Shown here: positions 15,357 through 23,422 of the stretch, piece by piece
Position numbering within the stretch: position 1 is the first letter of the stretch
How the letters are laid out: each line of letters opens with the position of its first letter
DNA from: Candidatus Tokpelaia hoelldoblerii
GTDB taxonomy: Bacteria; Pseudomonadota; Alphaproteobacteria; Rhizobiales; Rhizobiaceae
Assembly: GCA_002005325.1 (NCBI GenBank)
Contig: CP017315.1
Location: 496,001-560,000 of the forward strand
Direction: 5' to 3'
DNA: 64,000 bases
Notes under the pieces: generated by a model
Database searches by the model: none
What the model was told of the DNA's origin: nothing
The model's input: the letters and a program-made list of their open reading frames with translations, nothing else
Position numbers and translations under genes: made by a program

Positions 15357-18143
15357 CTACCGTCCCAGCCGTTTCAGCAATTCGGGCGCATGGACCTGAT
15401 CAGCCTTGTAATTGCCTGAAAGCATATACATCACAATATTCAGCCCGCCGCGAAACGCCCATACGCGCTGCATATTCTCATCCGGCACGGTGCGGAAACG
15501 CCAGCCGCCCTTGCCGTCATGCGCCCACGCGCCGGCAAAGTCATTGGCGGTGACCAGAATCGGGCTGACACCGTCACCGCTGCGGGTCAACCGGTTTTCC
15601 TGTTTTTGCGCGGTGGCGGCAATCCATAATGGCGAGCCGCGGTAGCGCCCGGGAAAATCTGGCATGAGGAAAAACGAACGCGCGATAACATGGTCCTGCG
15701 GCGCGGGTTCCAGCGGGGGAATATCAAGCCCGGCCAGAATATCACGCAGGCGCGTGCCAGCGGGGCTGGCGCTGTCATCAAGCTGTAACCCCTCATTCAG
15801 CTGGTCGCGGGTGTCAAACAGCACCGTGCCGCCATGCTGCATATAGGCGCTTATCCGTTCTATCGCCTGTGGTGAAGGCATGGGGCTATCAGGTTCCATC
15901 GGCCAGTAAAGCAGCGGATAAAATGCCAGTTCGTCTTTTTCAGGGTTGAGGCCGACAACCGGGCCCGGGTTGATGGTGGTGCGCTGTTCAATAAAGTTTG
16001 CCAGTGCTTCAAGGCCGGTTTTGCTGGTTTCATCGGTCTGGCGATTGCCGGTGATGATGTAGGCAAGGTGGGTTTGACCGGCAAGCTGCACCGGTTTACC
16101 TTGCGCGGGCGCCGGTGGCGGCATGAGTATGGCGGCAGTGCCGCCCGCAACCAGGATGACCGTTGCCCCATGGCGGAATTTTCGGGCAATATCATGCCAG
16201 ACGCTGCTTTGCAGCAACACAAGCAGGCAGTCAAGCGCGAAGAGAAGCAGCGCTGCCAGCCAGAAAGAGCCGCTGAGCGGCGTATTGCCGCTCCGGGCAT
16301 AATCAAGCTTCCGGATGGCTGGCGCGGGCGGAATCTGCAAAGGGGCAAGCGTGGCTGTTTTATCAAAAAGATTGAGCGCGTGTAAGTTTTCCTGTCCGCC
16401 ATAAAGGCCGGGCGGGGTGAGATATGCGGGTTGCGCCTGTTTGTCTGTTTGGATTTGCAAGGGCCTGACGTAAACAGGCGGTTGCCCCAGCATGCCGTCC
16501 GCGCCGAGTGTGCGCCATGGGCTGAGAGTCTGCGCCTGCTCGTGGCTGTTATCCGCCAGCGGCTGGTTGGCGGTGGCGGCAATTTTTTGCAGCATATCGA
16601 CAAAAAAGCCGGACAGCGGCAGGTTTGACCAGCCGGGCGCGGCACTGGTGTGAATGAAGACGATGCGCCCGCTCGAGCGGTTTTGCGCGGTGACAAGCGG
16701 TGTGCCGTCGGCAAGGGTGATCCAGCTTTGCTCTGTCAGGCGGGGCGAAGGCTCCGCCAGAATCTGGTGGGCGATGGTGACATCTTCCGGCGGGGCCATG
16801 CCAGTAAAAGGGCTGTCTGCCGGAAAGGGGGCAATTTTTTGCGGCATCGCCCAGCTTAACGCCCCGCCAAGGGTGCGCTCACCGCGGCGCAGGGTGACGG
16901 GCAGCAGCGTGTCGTCTTGCGGACTGGCGGCAAGATTGGGGCCAGCGAAGCGCACCAGTGTGCCGCCGCCTTCAATCCACTGGCCGAGTTTGCCGATCGC
17001 CGCTTGCGGCAGTGTGCTGGTGTCGCCCATGACAAGCACAGCCGGTTTTGCCGCCAGCAGCGCCTCGATATTTTCGCTTGCCGTGCCCGTGCCTGCGTAA
17101 ATGATTTCACCGGCCGGCTGCAGTGCTTTGGATACGTAATAAAGCGGCGCCAGCAGCGGCTGGTTCAGCTCTGCCGGCGCCGGGCCAAGAAGGGCGATAC
17201 GCCGGTATTGCGCGCCCTCACCCAGAAGATATGCGCCACCGGCGTGGTTCAGGCCGCCAACATGCAGGGATACAATATCGTTGCGGAGCTCAAGCGGCAG
17301 TTCAAAACGGGTGCGGGCCTGTTTTTCGCCCTTGGCGAAGGTGAGCGGCGTTTCACCCAGTCGCCGCCCCTGCCGGTCATGGGCGGTGACTGTCCATGTC
17401 TGTTCGCTGCCGCCTGTTGCCCGCAGGCCTGAAACTGAAAAGGCATCAGCGGTTTTTTCCGCTGTGTTCAATATACCCAGAGCGGCAATATCTCCCTGAT
17501 ACCACAGGAAGGGAGTGGCTTTCAGCGTTTCCACCTGTTGGAAGGCATCCCTGTCTTGCATGGTCGCCAGCCCGTCTGTCAGATAAGCCAGTTGCAGCTC
17601 AGCCGTTGTGCGTTGCAAATCGGCAAGACGGGTAAAGGCGGTTTTCCTGTCGGCATGGAGCGCCTGCGGTGCCAGCGTGTCAAGATATTGACGGGCGGCG
17701 GGCGCGTCCATAAAGCGCGTATCCGTATCGGCCGGCGCAACGGTGGCGATGATGGCAAGCGGCACGTTATACGCCTGCGCTTCGTCAATCAGCCGGCGGG
17801 CGGCGCGCAAGTGCTCCTGCCAGCGGGGGGCTGCCGCCCAGCTGTTGTCAATCATCACCACCAGCGGGTGTGAAGGAGCGACAAGCTGCGCCTGCGGCCG
17901 CCATAGCGGCTGCGCCAGCGCTACAATAAACAGCGCCGCCATGGCAAGGCGCAAAAGCACCGCCCACCACGGGTTGCGGGTCGGGGTTTCCTGCTTCCGG
18001 GTCAGCTTCAACAGCAGTCTGAGCGGCGGGAAAATTTCCTTCTGCGGTCTGGGTGGCGTCAGGCGCAGCACCCACCACAAGGCAGGCAGCGCCAGCAATG
18101 CCAATAAAAACAGTGGTGCGGCAAACCCGAGCGCCATGGTCAC
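15357..18143 (-). CDS. BatA-type N-terminal and DUF4159 domain membrane protein
   Basis: A 928-residue protein. The N-terminus matches the BatA/aerotolerance domain: two membrane helices (PLFLLALLALPALWWVLRL and LLRLAMAALFIVALAQPLW) enclosing a PPLRLLLKLTRKQETP loop, then a VWA-like strand (PLVVMIDNSWAAAPRW) with an incomplete metal-site motif. A central glutamine-amidotransferase-like region (VLVMGDTSTLPQAAI, GGGTLVRFAGPNL) follows. A membrane helix lies near residue 640, and the C-terminal 220 residues form the DUF4159 domain (LAYIITGN, PLLYWPMEPDSP, GGTVLFDTRDQ). Its start overlaps the DUF58 stop by 4 bases, so translation is coupled. Function is inferred only from the module. Confidence 0.85.
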   Translation of the reverse strand: MTMALGFAAPLFLLALLALPALWWVLRLTPPRPQKEIFPPLRLLLKLTRKQETPTRNPWWAVLLRLAMAALFIVALAQPLWRPQAQLVAPSHPLVVMIDNSWAAAPRWQEHLRAARRLIDEAQAYNVPLAIIATVAPADTDTRFMDAPAARQYLDTLAPQALHADRKTAFTRLADLQRTTAELQLAYLTDGLATMQDRDAFQQVETLKATPFLWYQGDIAALGILNTAEKTADAFSVSGLRATGGSEQTWTVTAHDRQGRRLGETPLTFAKGEKQARTRFELPLELRNDIVSLHVGGLNHAGGAYLLGEGAQYRRIALLGPAPAELNQPLLAPLYYVSKALQPAGEIIYAGTGTASENIEALLAAKPAVLVMGDTSTLPQAAIGKLGQWIEGGGTLVRFAGPNLAASPQDDTLLPVTLRRGERTLGGALSWAMPQKIAPFPADSPFTGMAPPEDVTIAHQILAEPSPRLTEQSWITLADGTPLVTAQNRSSGRIVFIHTSAAPGWSNLPLSGFFVDMLQKIAATANQPLADNSHEQAQTLSPWRTLGADGMLGQPPVYVRPLQIQTDKQAQPAYLTPPGLYGGQENLHALNLFDKTATLAPLQIPPAPAIRKLDYARSGNTPLSGSFWLAALLLFALDCLLVLLQSSVWHDIARKFRHGATVILVAGGTAAILMPPPAPAQGKPVQLAGQTHLAYIITGNRQTDETSKTGLEALANFIEQRTTINPGPVVGLNPEKDELAFYPLLYWPMEPDSPMPSPQAIERISAYMQHGGTVLFDTRDQLNEGLQLDDSASPAGTRLRDILAGLDIPPLEPAPQDHVIARSFFLMPDFPGRYRGSPLWIAATAQKQENRLTRSGDGVSPILVTANDFAGAWAHDGKGGWRFRTVPDENMQRVWAFRGGLNIVMYMLSGNYKADQVHAPELLKRLGR

Positions 18144-19033
18144 ACCTTCCGTTCATTGAGGGCAACAAGCAGGGTGCGCAATGTTTCCAGAACCGGGCGG
18201 TCCGTCTGGCTTGTATAAAAGCCCCATTGATGATGCCTGCACAAGGTTGCGAGCCAGTCGCGCCGCGCCTGATAAAGGCGGCGGTAATCCTTGCGGTAGC
18301 TTTGCGCATTTCCGGCTGTCAGGCGTGCGCCGCTTTCGGGGTCCTGAAAGGTGACGCGGCCGCGAAAGGGAAATTGCGCTTCTGCCGGATCAGCCACCGC
18401 AATCAGATGGGCGCGCGCCTGACGTTCCGCCAGCAGCCCGGTCATGGTGCTGATGTCTTTGTCCGGCAGAAGAAAATCACTGATGATGATGATTTCACCA
18501 AAGCGGCCGATCCGGGCCATATCGGCAAGGCGTGGCGTGTCTTCCGTCTGCGTCAGGGCAATGGCGGCGCGTTCAGCGCCATTGCGGGCATAGGTGGAAG
18601 GCAGCAGGCCGGGAATGGCGATCCGCTCCCCGTTACGGCAGAAAATATCAGCCAGCGCCAGGGTCAGAAGCAGGGCATGTTCATCCTTGGCGCGGTGCGC
18701 ATCGCGTGAGCGGTAACACATGGAAGCGCTTAAATCAGGGCAGAGGTGGATTGTCTGCGCCACTTCGCGTTCACGCTCACGCAGGGTGATGTGATTGTCA
18801 CGGGCTGAACGCCGCCAGTCAATCCGCGTTGTCGGTTCGCCTGCCTGGTAGGGGCGGAACTGCCAGAAATTTTCACCCGCGCCATGGCGGCGCAGCGGAT
18901 GGCCGCCGGTGGTGACAGTGCTTGCTATCCGCCGTGCCTGACTGAGCAGCGCGCCCATGCGCTTGCTGTCGGCACAGGAAGGCCCGAGCAGGTGTGAAGC
19001 GTCCGCCGCTGATGTGCGTTCGCCAACGGCCAT
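18140..19033 (-). CDS. DUF58 domain protein (MoxR-associated)
   Basis: A 297-residue soluble protein of the DUF58 family, which accompanies MoxR ATPases and has a VWA-like fold. The signature stretch is complete: GENFWQFRPYQAGEPTTRIDWRRSARDNHITLRE (residues about 50-85), then IHLCPDLSASM, the degenerate metal-site motif, and IIISDFLLPDKD. These proteins are thought to be clients or adaptors of the MoxR ATPase. The gene follows moxR with a one-base overlap and precedes the BatA/DUF4159 gene with a 4-base overlap, so all are translated from one message. Confidence 0.9.
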   Translation of the reverse strand: MAVGERTSAADASHLLGPSCADSKRMGALLSQARRIASTVTTGGHPLRRHGAGENFWQFRPYQAGEPTTRIDWRRSARDNHITLREREREVAQTIHLCPDLSASMCYRSRDAHRAKDEHALLLTLALADIFCRNGERIAIPGLLPSTYARNGAERAAIALTQTEDTPRLADMARIGRFGEIIIISDFLLPDKDISTMTGLLAERQARAHLIAVADPAEAQFPFRGRVTFQDPESGARLTAGNAQSYRKDYRRLYQARRDWLATLCRHHQWGFYTSQTDRPVLETLRTLLVALNERKV

Positions 19034-20046
19034 TACAGCACGGCCTTTACCAGTTTGGCGATAAGATCAGGAATGGTGATATCTTCTGCCCGGGCGGTGA
19101 AGTTAAGCGCCATGCGGTGTTGCAGCACAGGCGTGGCAAGGGTGGCGACATCATCTAGGGAAGGGGCCAACCTGCCCTGGCACAGAGCACGGGCCCGGAC
19201 ACATAATGAGAGCGCCTGTGAGGCGCGCGGCCCCGGCCCCCAGGCGATATATTTCTGTATATTTTTCTCCGGCCTGCCATCTGTGTTCGGGCGTGCGGTG
19301 CGCACCAGCGCCAGAATGGCGTCCACCACACTGGTCGGCACAGGCATATGGCGCACTAACGTCTGTATATCCTGCAAGCGTTTTGCTGCAATAACCGCCT
19401 TGACCTTGGTTTCCTTGCCGGATGTTGTCTCCAGCAGAATGCGCCGTTCGGTCTCAAGATCGGGGTAGTCAATGTCAATCTGCATTAAAAAGCGGTCAAG
19501 CTGGGCTTCCGGCAGCGGATAGGTGCCTTCCTGCTCCAGCGGGTTCTGCGTCGCCAGCACGTGGAAGGGGGCGGGCAGGTCATAGCGTTCACCGGCAATG
19601 GTGACATGATATTCCTGCATGGCCTGCAGCAGGGCCGATTGTGTGCGCGGTGAAGCGCGGTTGATTTCATCGGCCATCAGCAGGCGGGTGAAAACCGGCC
19701 CCTTGACAAAGCGGAAAGAGCGTTTGCCCTTGCTGCTCTCTTCCATGACTTCCGAGCCGACAATATCCGATGGCATGAGGTCGGGGGTGAACTGAATGCG
19801 TTTTTCATCAAGCCCGAGCACGCTTCCAAGCGTTTCAACAAGCCGTGTTTTGGCCAGGCCGGGCGCACCGACAAGCAGCGCGTGTCCGCCGGCAAGCACC
19901 GCAATAAGCGCTTGTTCCACCACCTGCTCCTGTCCGAAAATAACTTTGCCTGTCTGTACGCGGATTTGTTCGAGATCTTCATGGGCGCTGTTGGCAAATG
20001 GGACGATATCATCAACGTTCATGGCCTTGACAGGAGTCTTTTTCAT
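19033..20046 (-). CDS. MoxR-family AAA+ ATPase
   Basis: A 337-residue chaperone-like AAA+ ATPase. Walker A is GAPGLAKTRLVE (about residue 60), Walker B is LLMADEINRASPRTQSALLQAM, the sensor 1 region is FHVLATQNPLEQEGTYPLPEAQLDRF, and a C-terminal lid domain follows. MoxR proteins act in maturation of complexes built from VWA-containing partners. I start it at the ATG at 20046 (MKKTPVKAMNV), which has GAGG five bases upstream; the frame is open to 20154 but that part overlaps the promoter region. First gene of the module ending at 13257. A CtrA-like motif lies about 95 bases upstream. Confidence 0.93.
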   Translation of the reverse strand: MKKTPVKAMNVDDIVPFANSAHEDLEQIRVQTGKVIFGQEQVVEQALIAVLAGGHALLVGAPGLAKTRLVETLGSVLGLDEKRIQFTPDLMPSDIVGSEVMEESSKGKRSFRFVKGPVFTRLLMADEINRASPRTQSALLQAMQEYHVTIAGERYDLPAPFHVLATQNPLEQEGTYPLPEAQLDRFLMQIDIDYPDLETERRILLETTSGKETKVKAVIAAKRLQDIQTLVRHMPVPTSVVDAILALVRTARPNTDGRPEKNIQKYIAWGPGPRASQALSLCVRARALCQGRLAPSLDDVATLATPVLQHRMALNFTARAEDITIPDLIAKLVKAVL

Positions 20047-20140
20047 TCTTACCTCGACAATCGGCGTGAATCGGTTAGCTTTATAAAACAGCTTATTGTA
20101 GATTGCTTTTATCTGAACATAAAGCGATTCCTGTGCAATG

Positions 20141-20148
20141 ATGGTTAA
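20141..20148 (-). promoter_or_regulatory. CtrA-type half-site between moxR and the Nudix gene
   Basis: ATGGTTAA on the plus strand reads TTAACCAT on the minus strand, the same octamer as at 7099 and 10323. It lies 95 bases upstream of moxR in a divergent spacer and close to the Nudix gene start. One octamer is weak evidence alone. Confidence 0.35.
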
Positions 20149-20153
20149 GAACA

Positions 20154-20783
20154 ATGACCCAAGCCGTTTCCCGTTTTTCTACAGCCTTTGTTGCGGCTCG
20201 TCTTGAAAGTGTTATTGCGCCAGCGCTGCAACCGGCAGGGGATTTTTTTTCAGGTGATGGAAAGCCGCAGCATTTGCGCGGGTCTGCCGGCTGGAAACCG
20301 GCAGCGGTGCTGATTGCACTGGTTGACCGGCCGCAAGGTGCGGGCGTGCTGTTGACGCAGCGGGCTGACCGGCTCAACAGCCATTCGGGGCAGGTGTCAT
20401 TTCCCGGCGGCGGGGTAGAGAAGCGCGACCGCACTGTTGTTGAAGCGGCTTTGCGTGAGGCGCATGAGGAAATTACCCTCCAACCTGAAATGGTAAGGCT
20501 GGCCGGTGTTCTGCCGCCCTATTATGCCGGAACGGGATATAAAATTGCGCCGGTTGTCGGTATTATTCCGGCGGGTTGCCCCATGCAGGAAAATCCCGAT
20601 GAAGTGCAGGAGATTTTTGAAGTGCCGCTGGCATTTTTGATGGACCTCAACAATTATCATGCTGAATCACGCTGCCTTGATAACAGGGAGCACCATTTCC
20701 ATGCTATAGACTGGCAGAGCCATAAGATCTGGGGTATGACGGCGGGGATTCTGCGGTTGCTTTATGAAAGGGTGTATGGTTGA
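20154..20783 (+). CDS. Nudix hydrolase, CoA pyrophosphatase-like
   Basis: A 209-residue Nudix hydrolase that should cleave a nucleoside diphosphate linked to another group. The Nudix box GGGVEKRDRTVVEAALREAHEEITL fits GX5EX7REUXEEXGU apart from its last position. The preceding segment VLLTQRADRLNSHSGQVSFPGG carries the LLTxRs...HxGxxxFPGG motif of the NudL/CoA diphosphatase group, so CoA or a related compound is the likely substrate. It starts at 20154 and overlaps the next gene, cca, by four bases, suggesting coupled translation. In related genomes the pair is commonly found together. Confidence 0.88.
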   Translation: MTQAVSRFSTAFVAARLESVIAPALQPAGDFFSGDGKPQHLRGSAGWKPAAVLIALVDRPQGAGVLLTQRADRLNSHSGQVSFPGGGVEKRDRTVVEAALREAHEEITLQPEMVRLAGVLPPYYAGTGYKIAPVVGIIPAGCPMQENPDEVQEIFEVPLAFLMDLNNYHAESRCLDNREHHFHAIDWQSHKIWGMTAGILRLLYERVYG

Positions 20784-22006
20784 AACAATTTTCACGGCGG
20801 GAAGCACCATGGCTTTTTGACAGCAATCTGCAGGCCTTGCTGCAGGGATTATCCATGGCGGGTGAAGAGGCGCGCGTGGTCGGCGGCGCGGTGCGCAATA
20901 CACTGTTCGGCCTGCCTGTCAGTGATGTTGATATTGCCACCACCTGCCTGCCGCAGGAAACAGTGGACCGGGTGCAGGCCCTTGGTTTTACGGCTGTGCC
21001 GACAGGCATCAAACACGGTACCATCACTGTTGTTGCCAAGGGTCACGTTTTTGAGGTGACCACATTGCGCACGGATACGCTGGCTGATGGCCGTCATGCA
21101 ACGGTACAGTTTGGCCGCGACTGGCAGGATGATGCGGCGCGGCGGGATTTCACCGTCAATGCGCTTTATGCCGATGCGCAAGGCAAGGTTTATGATGAAG
21201 TGGGCGGTTTGCAAGACATTGCCGGCCATACAATACGTTTTATCGGTGAGGCGGAAGACCGTATCCGTGAGGATTATCTGCGTATCTTGCGGTTTTACCG
21301 CTTTTTCGCCTGGTATGGCGAAGGACGGCCTGACGCGCAGGGGCTGAAAGCGACAGCGAAATTAAAGGCTGGGCTGGCCAGATTGTCGGCAGAGCGGATA
21401 TGGGCGGAGTTGAAAAAATTGCTTGCCGCCCCTGACCCGGCGCGCGCCCTGTTGTGGATGCGCCAGGCCGGTGTTTTAACCGCCATTTTGCCGGAATCGG
21501 AAAAATGGGGCATTGACGCCATACCGGCGCTGTTGGCGGCGGAGAAGGTTTTTGACTGGCCGCCTGACCCGTTATTGCGCTTGCAGGCAATTGTACCGCC
21601 GACTGTTAAACGAATGCAGGAACTGGGGCGGCGGCTGAAACTGTCCAATACCGAGAAAAAGCGCCTTGTTCATTGGGCGCAGAGCAAACCGGTGGCGCTT
21701 GACAGTGATGCGCTGTCCTTGCGCAAACGCCTGTACCGTGAAGACCCTGTTGCCGTCCGTGATCGCCTGCGTCATGGGATTGCGGCTGAAAACGCCAGAG
21801 GCGGCGATGAAAAAGCGGCGCGCTCGCTCGATAAGCTGTGTCGTGACTGGCAATCCCCGTCATTTCCGCTGACAGGCAAGGATATAGGCGCGCTTGGGTT
21901 TCAGGGGGTGGAAATCGGTGTTACGCTGAAAAAACTGGAAGAGCTTTGGGTTGAATCCGGTTTTGCAATGAAAAAAGCCGCTCTGTTGGCAAAACTGAAA
22001 AAATAG
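20780..22006 (+). CDS. cca: tRNA nucleotidyltransferase / poly(A) polymerase family protein (CCA-adding)
   Basis: Adds or repairs the 3' CCA end of tRNAs. The class II nucleotidyltransferase head has VVGGAVRNTLFG and the catalytic DVDIATT (residues about 38-58), then RRDFTVNALYAD and the RNA-binding domain with RIREDYLRILRFYRFFAWYG. The helical body and tail extend to residue 408. The start is a TTG at 20780, four bases inside the Nudix gene, with AAAGGG upstream; the sequence APWLFDSNLQALL that follows soon after agrees with the N-terminus of relatives. Several tRNA genes here encode CCA themselves, so the enzyme is partly for repair. Confidence 0.92.
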   Translation: MKQFSRREAPWLFDSNLQALLQGLSMAGEEARVVGGAVRNTLFGLPVSDVDIATTCLPQETVDRVQALGFTAVPTGIKHGTITVVAKGHVFEVTTLRTDTLADGRHATVQFGRDWQDDAARRDFTVNALYADAQGKVYDEVGGLQDIAGHTIRFIGEAEDRIREDYLRILRFYRFFAWYGEGRPDAQGLKATAKLKAGLARLSAERIWAELKKLLAAPDPARALLWMRQAGVLTAILPESEKWGIDAIPALLAAEKVFDWPPDPLLRLQAIVPPTVKRMQELGRRLKLSNTEKKRLVHWAQSKPVALDSDALSLRKRLYREDPVAVRDRLRHGIAAENARGGDEKAARSLDKLCRDWQSPSFPLTGKDIGALGFQGVEIGVTLKKLEELWVESGFAMKKAALLAKLKK

Positions 22007-22032
22007 CAATTCTGCCTGTCGCCTGCCCTGTT

Positions 22033-22233
22033 TTACCAGTGTGGTGGTTTGGTAACGGGAATATCAGCCTGCGACTGTTCTTCCAGCGCCAGAAAGCGTG
22101 TTGTCAGGGTGTCAAGCTTTTTTGTCAGCCTGTCAATGGTTTTCCATTGTTCAGCAAGGGTTGAGGATAAATCCTCAATCACCCGTTCCTGTTCGGTGAG
22201 GCGAATTTCCAGTTCAGTCAGCCGTTTTTCCAT
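22033..22233 (-). CDS. slyX: SlyX family protein
   Basis: A 66-residue, almost entirely coiled-coil protein: ELEIRLTEQERVIEDLSSTLAEQ and IDRLTKKLDTLTTRFLALEE show regular heptads. The C-terminal proline motif PPHW is the hallmark of SlyX. The molecular role of SlyX is unknown. The start ATG at 22233 follows the stop of the upstream membrane-protein gene at 22237 by three bases, so the two form one operon. Confidence 0.9.
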   Translation of the reverse strand: MEKRLTELEIRLTEQERVIEDLSSTLAEQWKTIDRLTKKLDTLTTRFLALEEQSQADIPVTKPPHW

Positions 22234-22236
22234 GTG

Positions 22237-23160
22237 TTATTCCACCGCCTGTATTAAAACAGAAAAAATATCAATTCCGGCGTTTTTATCGGCTGAATTT
22301 GTCGAAATGTAAAGCCTGGCAGGGGCATTGACTGTTTGCGGCACATTGACTTCCAGTAACAGATTGTTGCGGGCAGCGCTGACATTAAAACGATAATGGC
22401 CGTTGACCTCATCATTGCCAAAATCGCAGATAATGCTGGCCGGAGTGCCGTTTTTGCTCAGGCCGCGGGCAATGATATTGATGGTTGCGGTTTTGCCGCG
22501 CAGCGCCATCAATGCGCCCGGCCCGATTTCAATGATGGTGACATCCTTTGCCGTTTTGCCGTGAATGCGGATAAAATCGGCTCCTTCCTCATTATGAAGC
22601 TGTGCCGTGGCATTGCCTGTTGTGGTCAGGCCAGCCGGGTCAGCCGGGTTGAAAACCCGTGTCCAGCCGGGCGGGTTGAGGCTGTCCTGATAAGAGGGGG
22701 CAGAAACAGGCCTGTCCGGCGTGGGGGAAAAACCGCCAATCAGGCTGTAGAAAAAAGCCCAGGCGATAAAACCTGTCACCAGCAGAATGATCAACAGGAT
22801 TGCCAGAAGCCTTAGCGGAGAGCGCCTGTGCTTTTTATGCCTGTTTACCATAGGGCCTGCTTCTTCTTCCGGCCCGCTGGAAGCCGCTCTATGGTTTGTC
22901 CGTTCCCTTGCCGGTGAAACGCTGTCCAGCCTGTCATTCACGGCAGGGGCGAACTGCTGAAATTCAGCCTCGATTTTTTTGATAATATGAGAAAGCCGGG
23001 CGCGCTTTTCCTGTATTGCCTGTTTATCCGGTTTTGCTTCGGCAGTCAGAGTTTTTTCCTGCATTTGCCATATGGCGTCATAAATCTGATGACGTTTTGC
23101 CGGATCATTGGCATCAATTTTGCTGAAAGCGTGACGGATGGCTTGTTCTAGTTTGGGCAA
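22237..23160 (-). CDS. Single-pass membrane protein with exported C-terminal domain, unknown function
   Basis: Not recognised as a named family; relatives seem to occur next to slyX in Hyphomicrobiales, which I recall but cannot check. The 307-residue protein begins with a helical cytoplasmic part (residues 1-105) including AIRHAFSKIDANDPAKRHQIYDAIW. Then comes a basic stretch (RHKKHRRSP) and one membrane helix (LLAILLIILLVTGFIAWAFFY, about 115-136). The exported C-terminal domain (about 165-307) looks like a beta-sandwich, with alternating strands such as ATINIIARGL and LLLEVNVPQ; it resembles carbohydrate-binding-type sandwiches only in general pattern. Confidence 0.7.
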   Translation of the reverse strand: MPKLEQAIRHAFSKIDANDPAKRHQIYDAIWQMQEKTLTAEAKPDKQAIQEKRARLSHIIKKIEAEFQQFAPAVNDRLDSVSPARERTNHRAASSGPEEEAGPMVNRHKKHRRSPLRLLAILLIILLVTGFIAWAFFYSLIGGFSPTPDRPVSAPSYQDSLNPPGWTRVFNPADPAGLTTTGNATAQLHNEEGADFIRIHGKTAKDVTIIEIGPGALMALRGKTATINIIARGLSKNGTPASIICDFGNDEVNGHYRFNVSAARNNLLLEVNVPQTVNAPARLYISTNSADKNAGIDIFSVLIQAVE

Positions 23161-23335
23161 GGCGAATCTCGGCTGGCTGGGGGTAGAAATTTTTCCCTGT
23201 TAAATAACAAGTTCTTTATATAAAGGGAACAGAAAGCTTATTTTACAACCATATGCGATAAAAAATGTTTTTTTCTTGCTTTCGGCGTTTGTTTTGAGTA
23301 TCACCGCGCCAAGGACGCTTTTATTTTGCGCGATT

Positions 23336-23411
23336 GCCGCAGTAGCTCAGTTGGTAGAGCACATCATTCGTAATGATGGGGTCGGAGGTTCGAGTCCTCT
23401 CTGCGGCACCA
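23336..23411 (+). tRNA. tRNA-Thr (anticodon CGT)
   Basis: A 76-base cloverleaf. Acceptor GCCGCAG pairs with CTGCGGC, the D arm contains GCTCAGTTGGTAGAGC, the anticodon loop TTCGTAA sits on CATCA/TGATG, and the T arm has GGTTCGAGTCC. The CCA end is encoded. Confidence 0.97.
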
Positions 23412-23422
23412 CATATCCCGTT

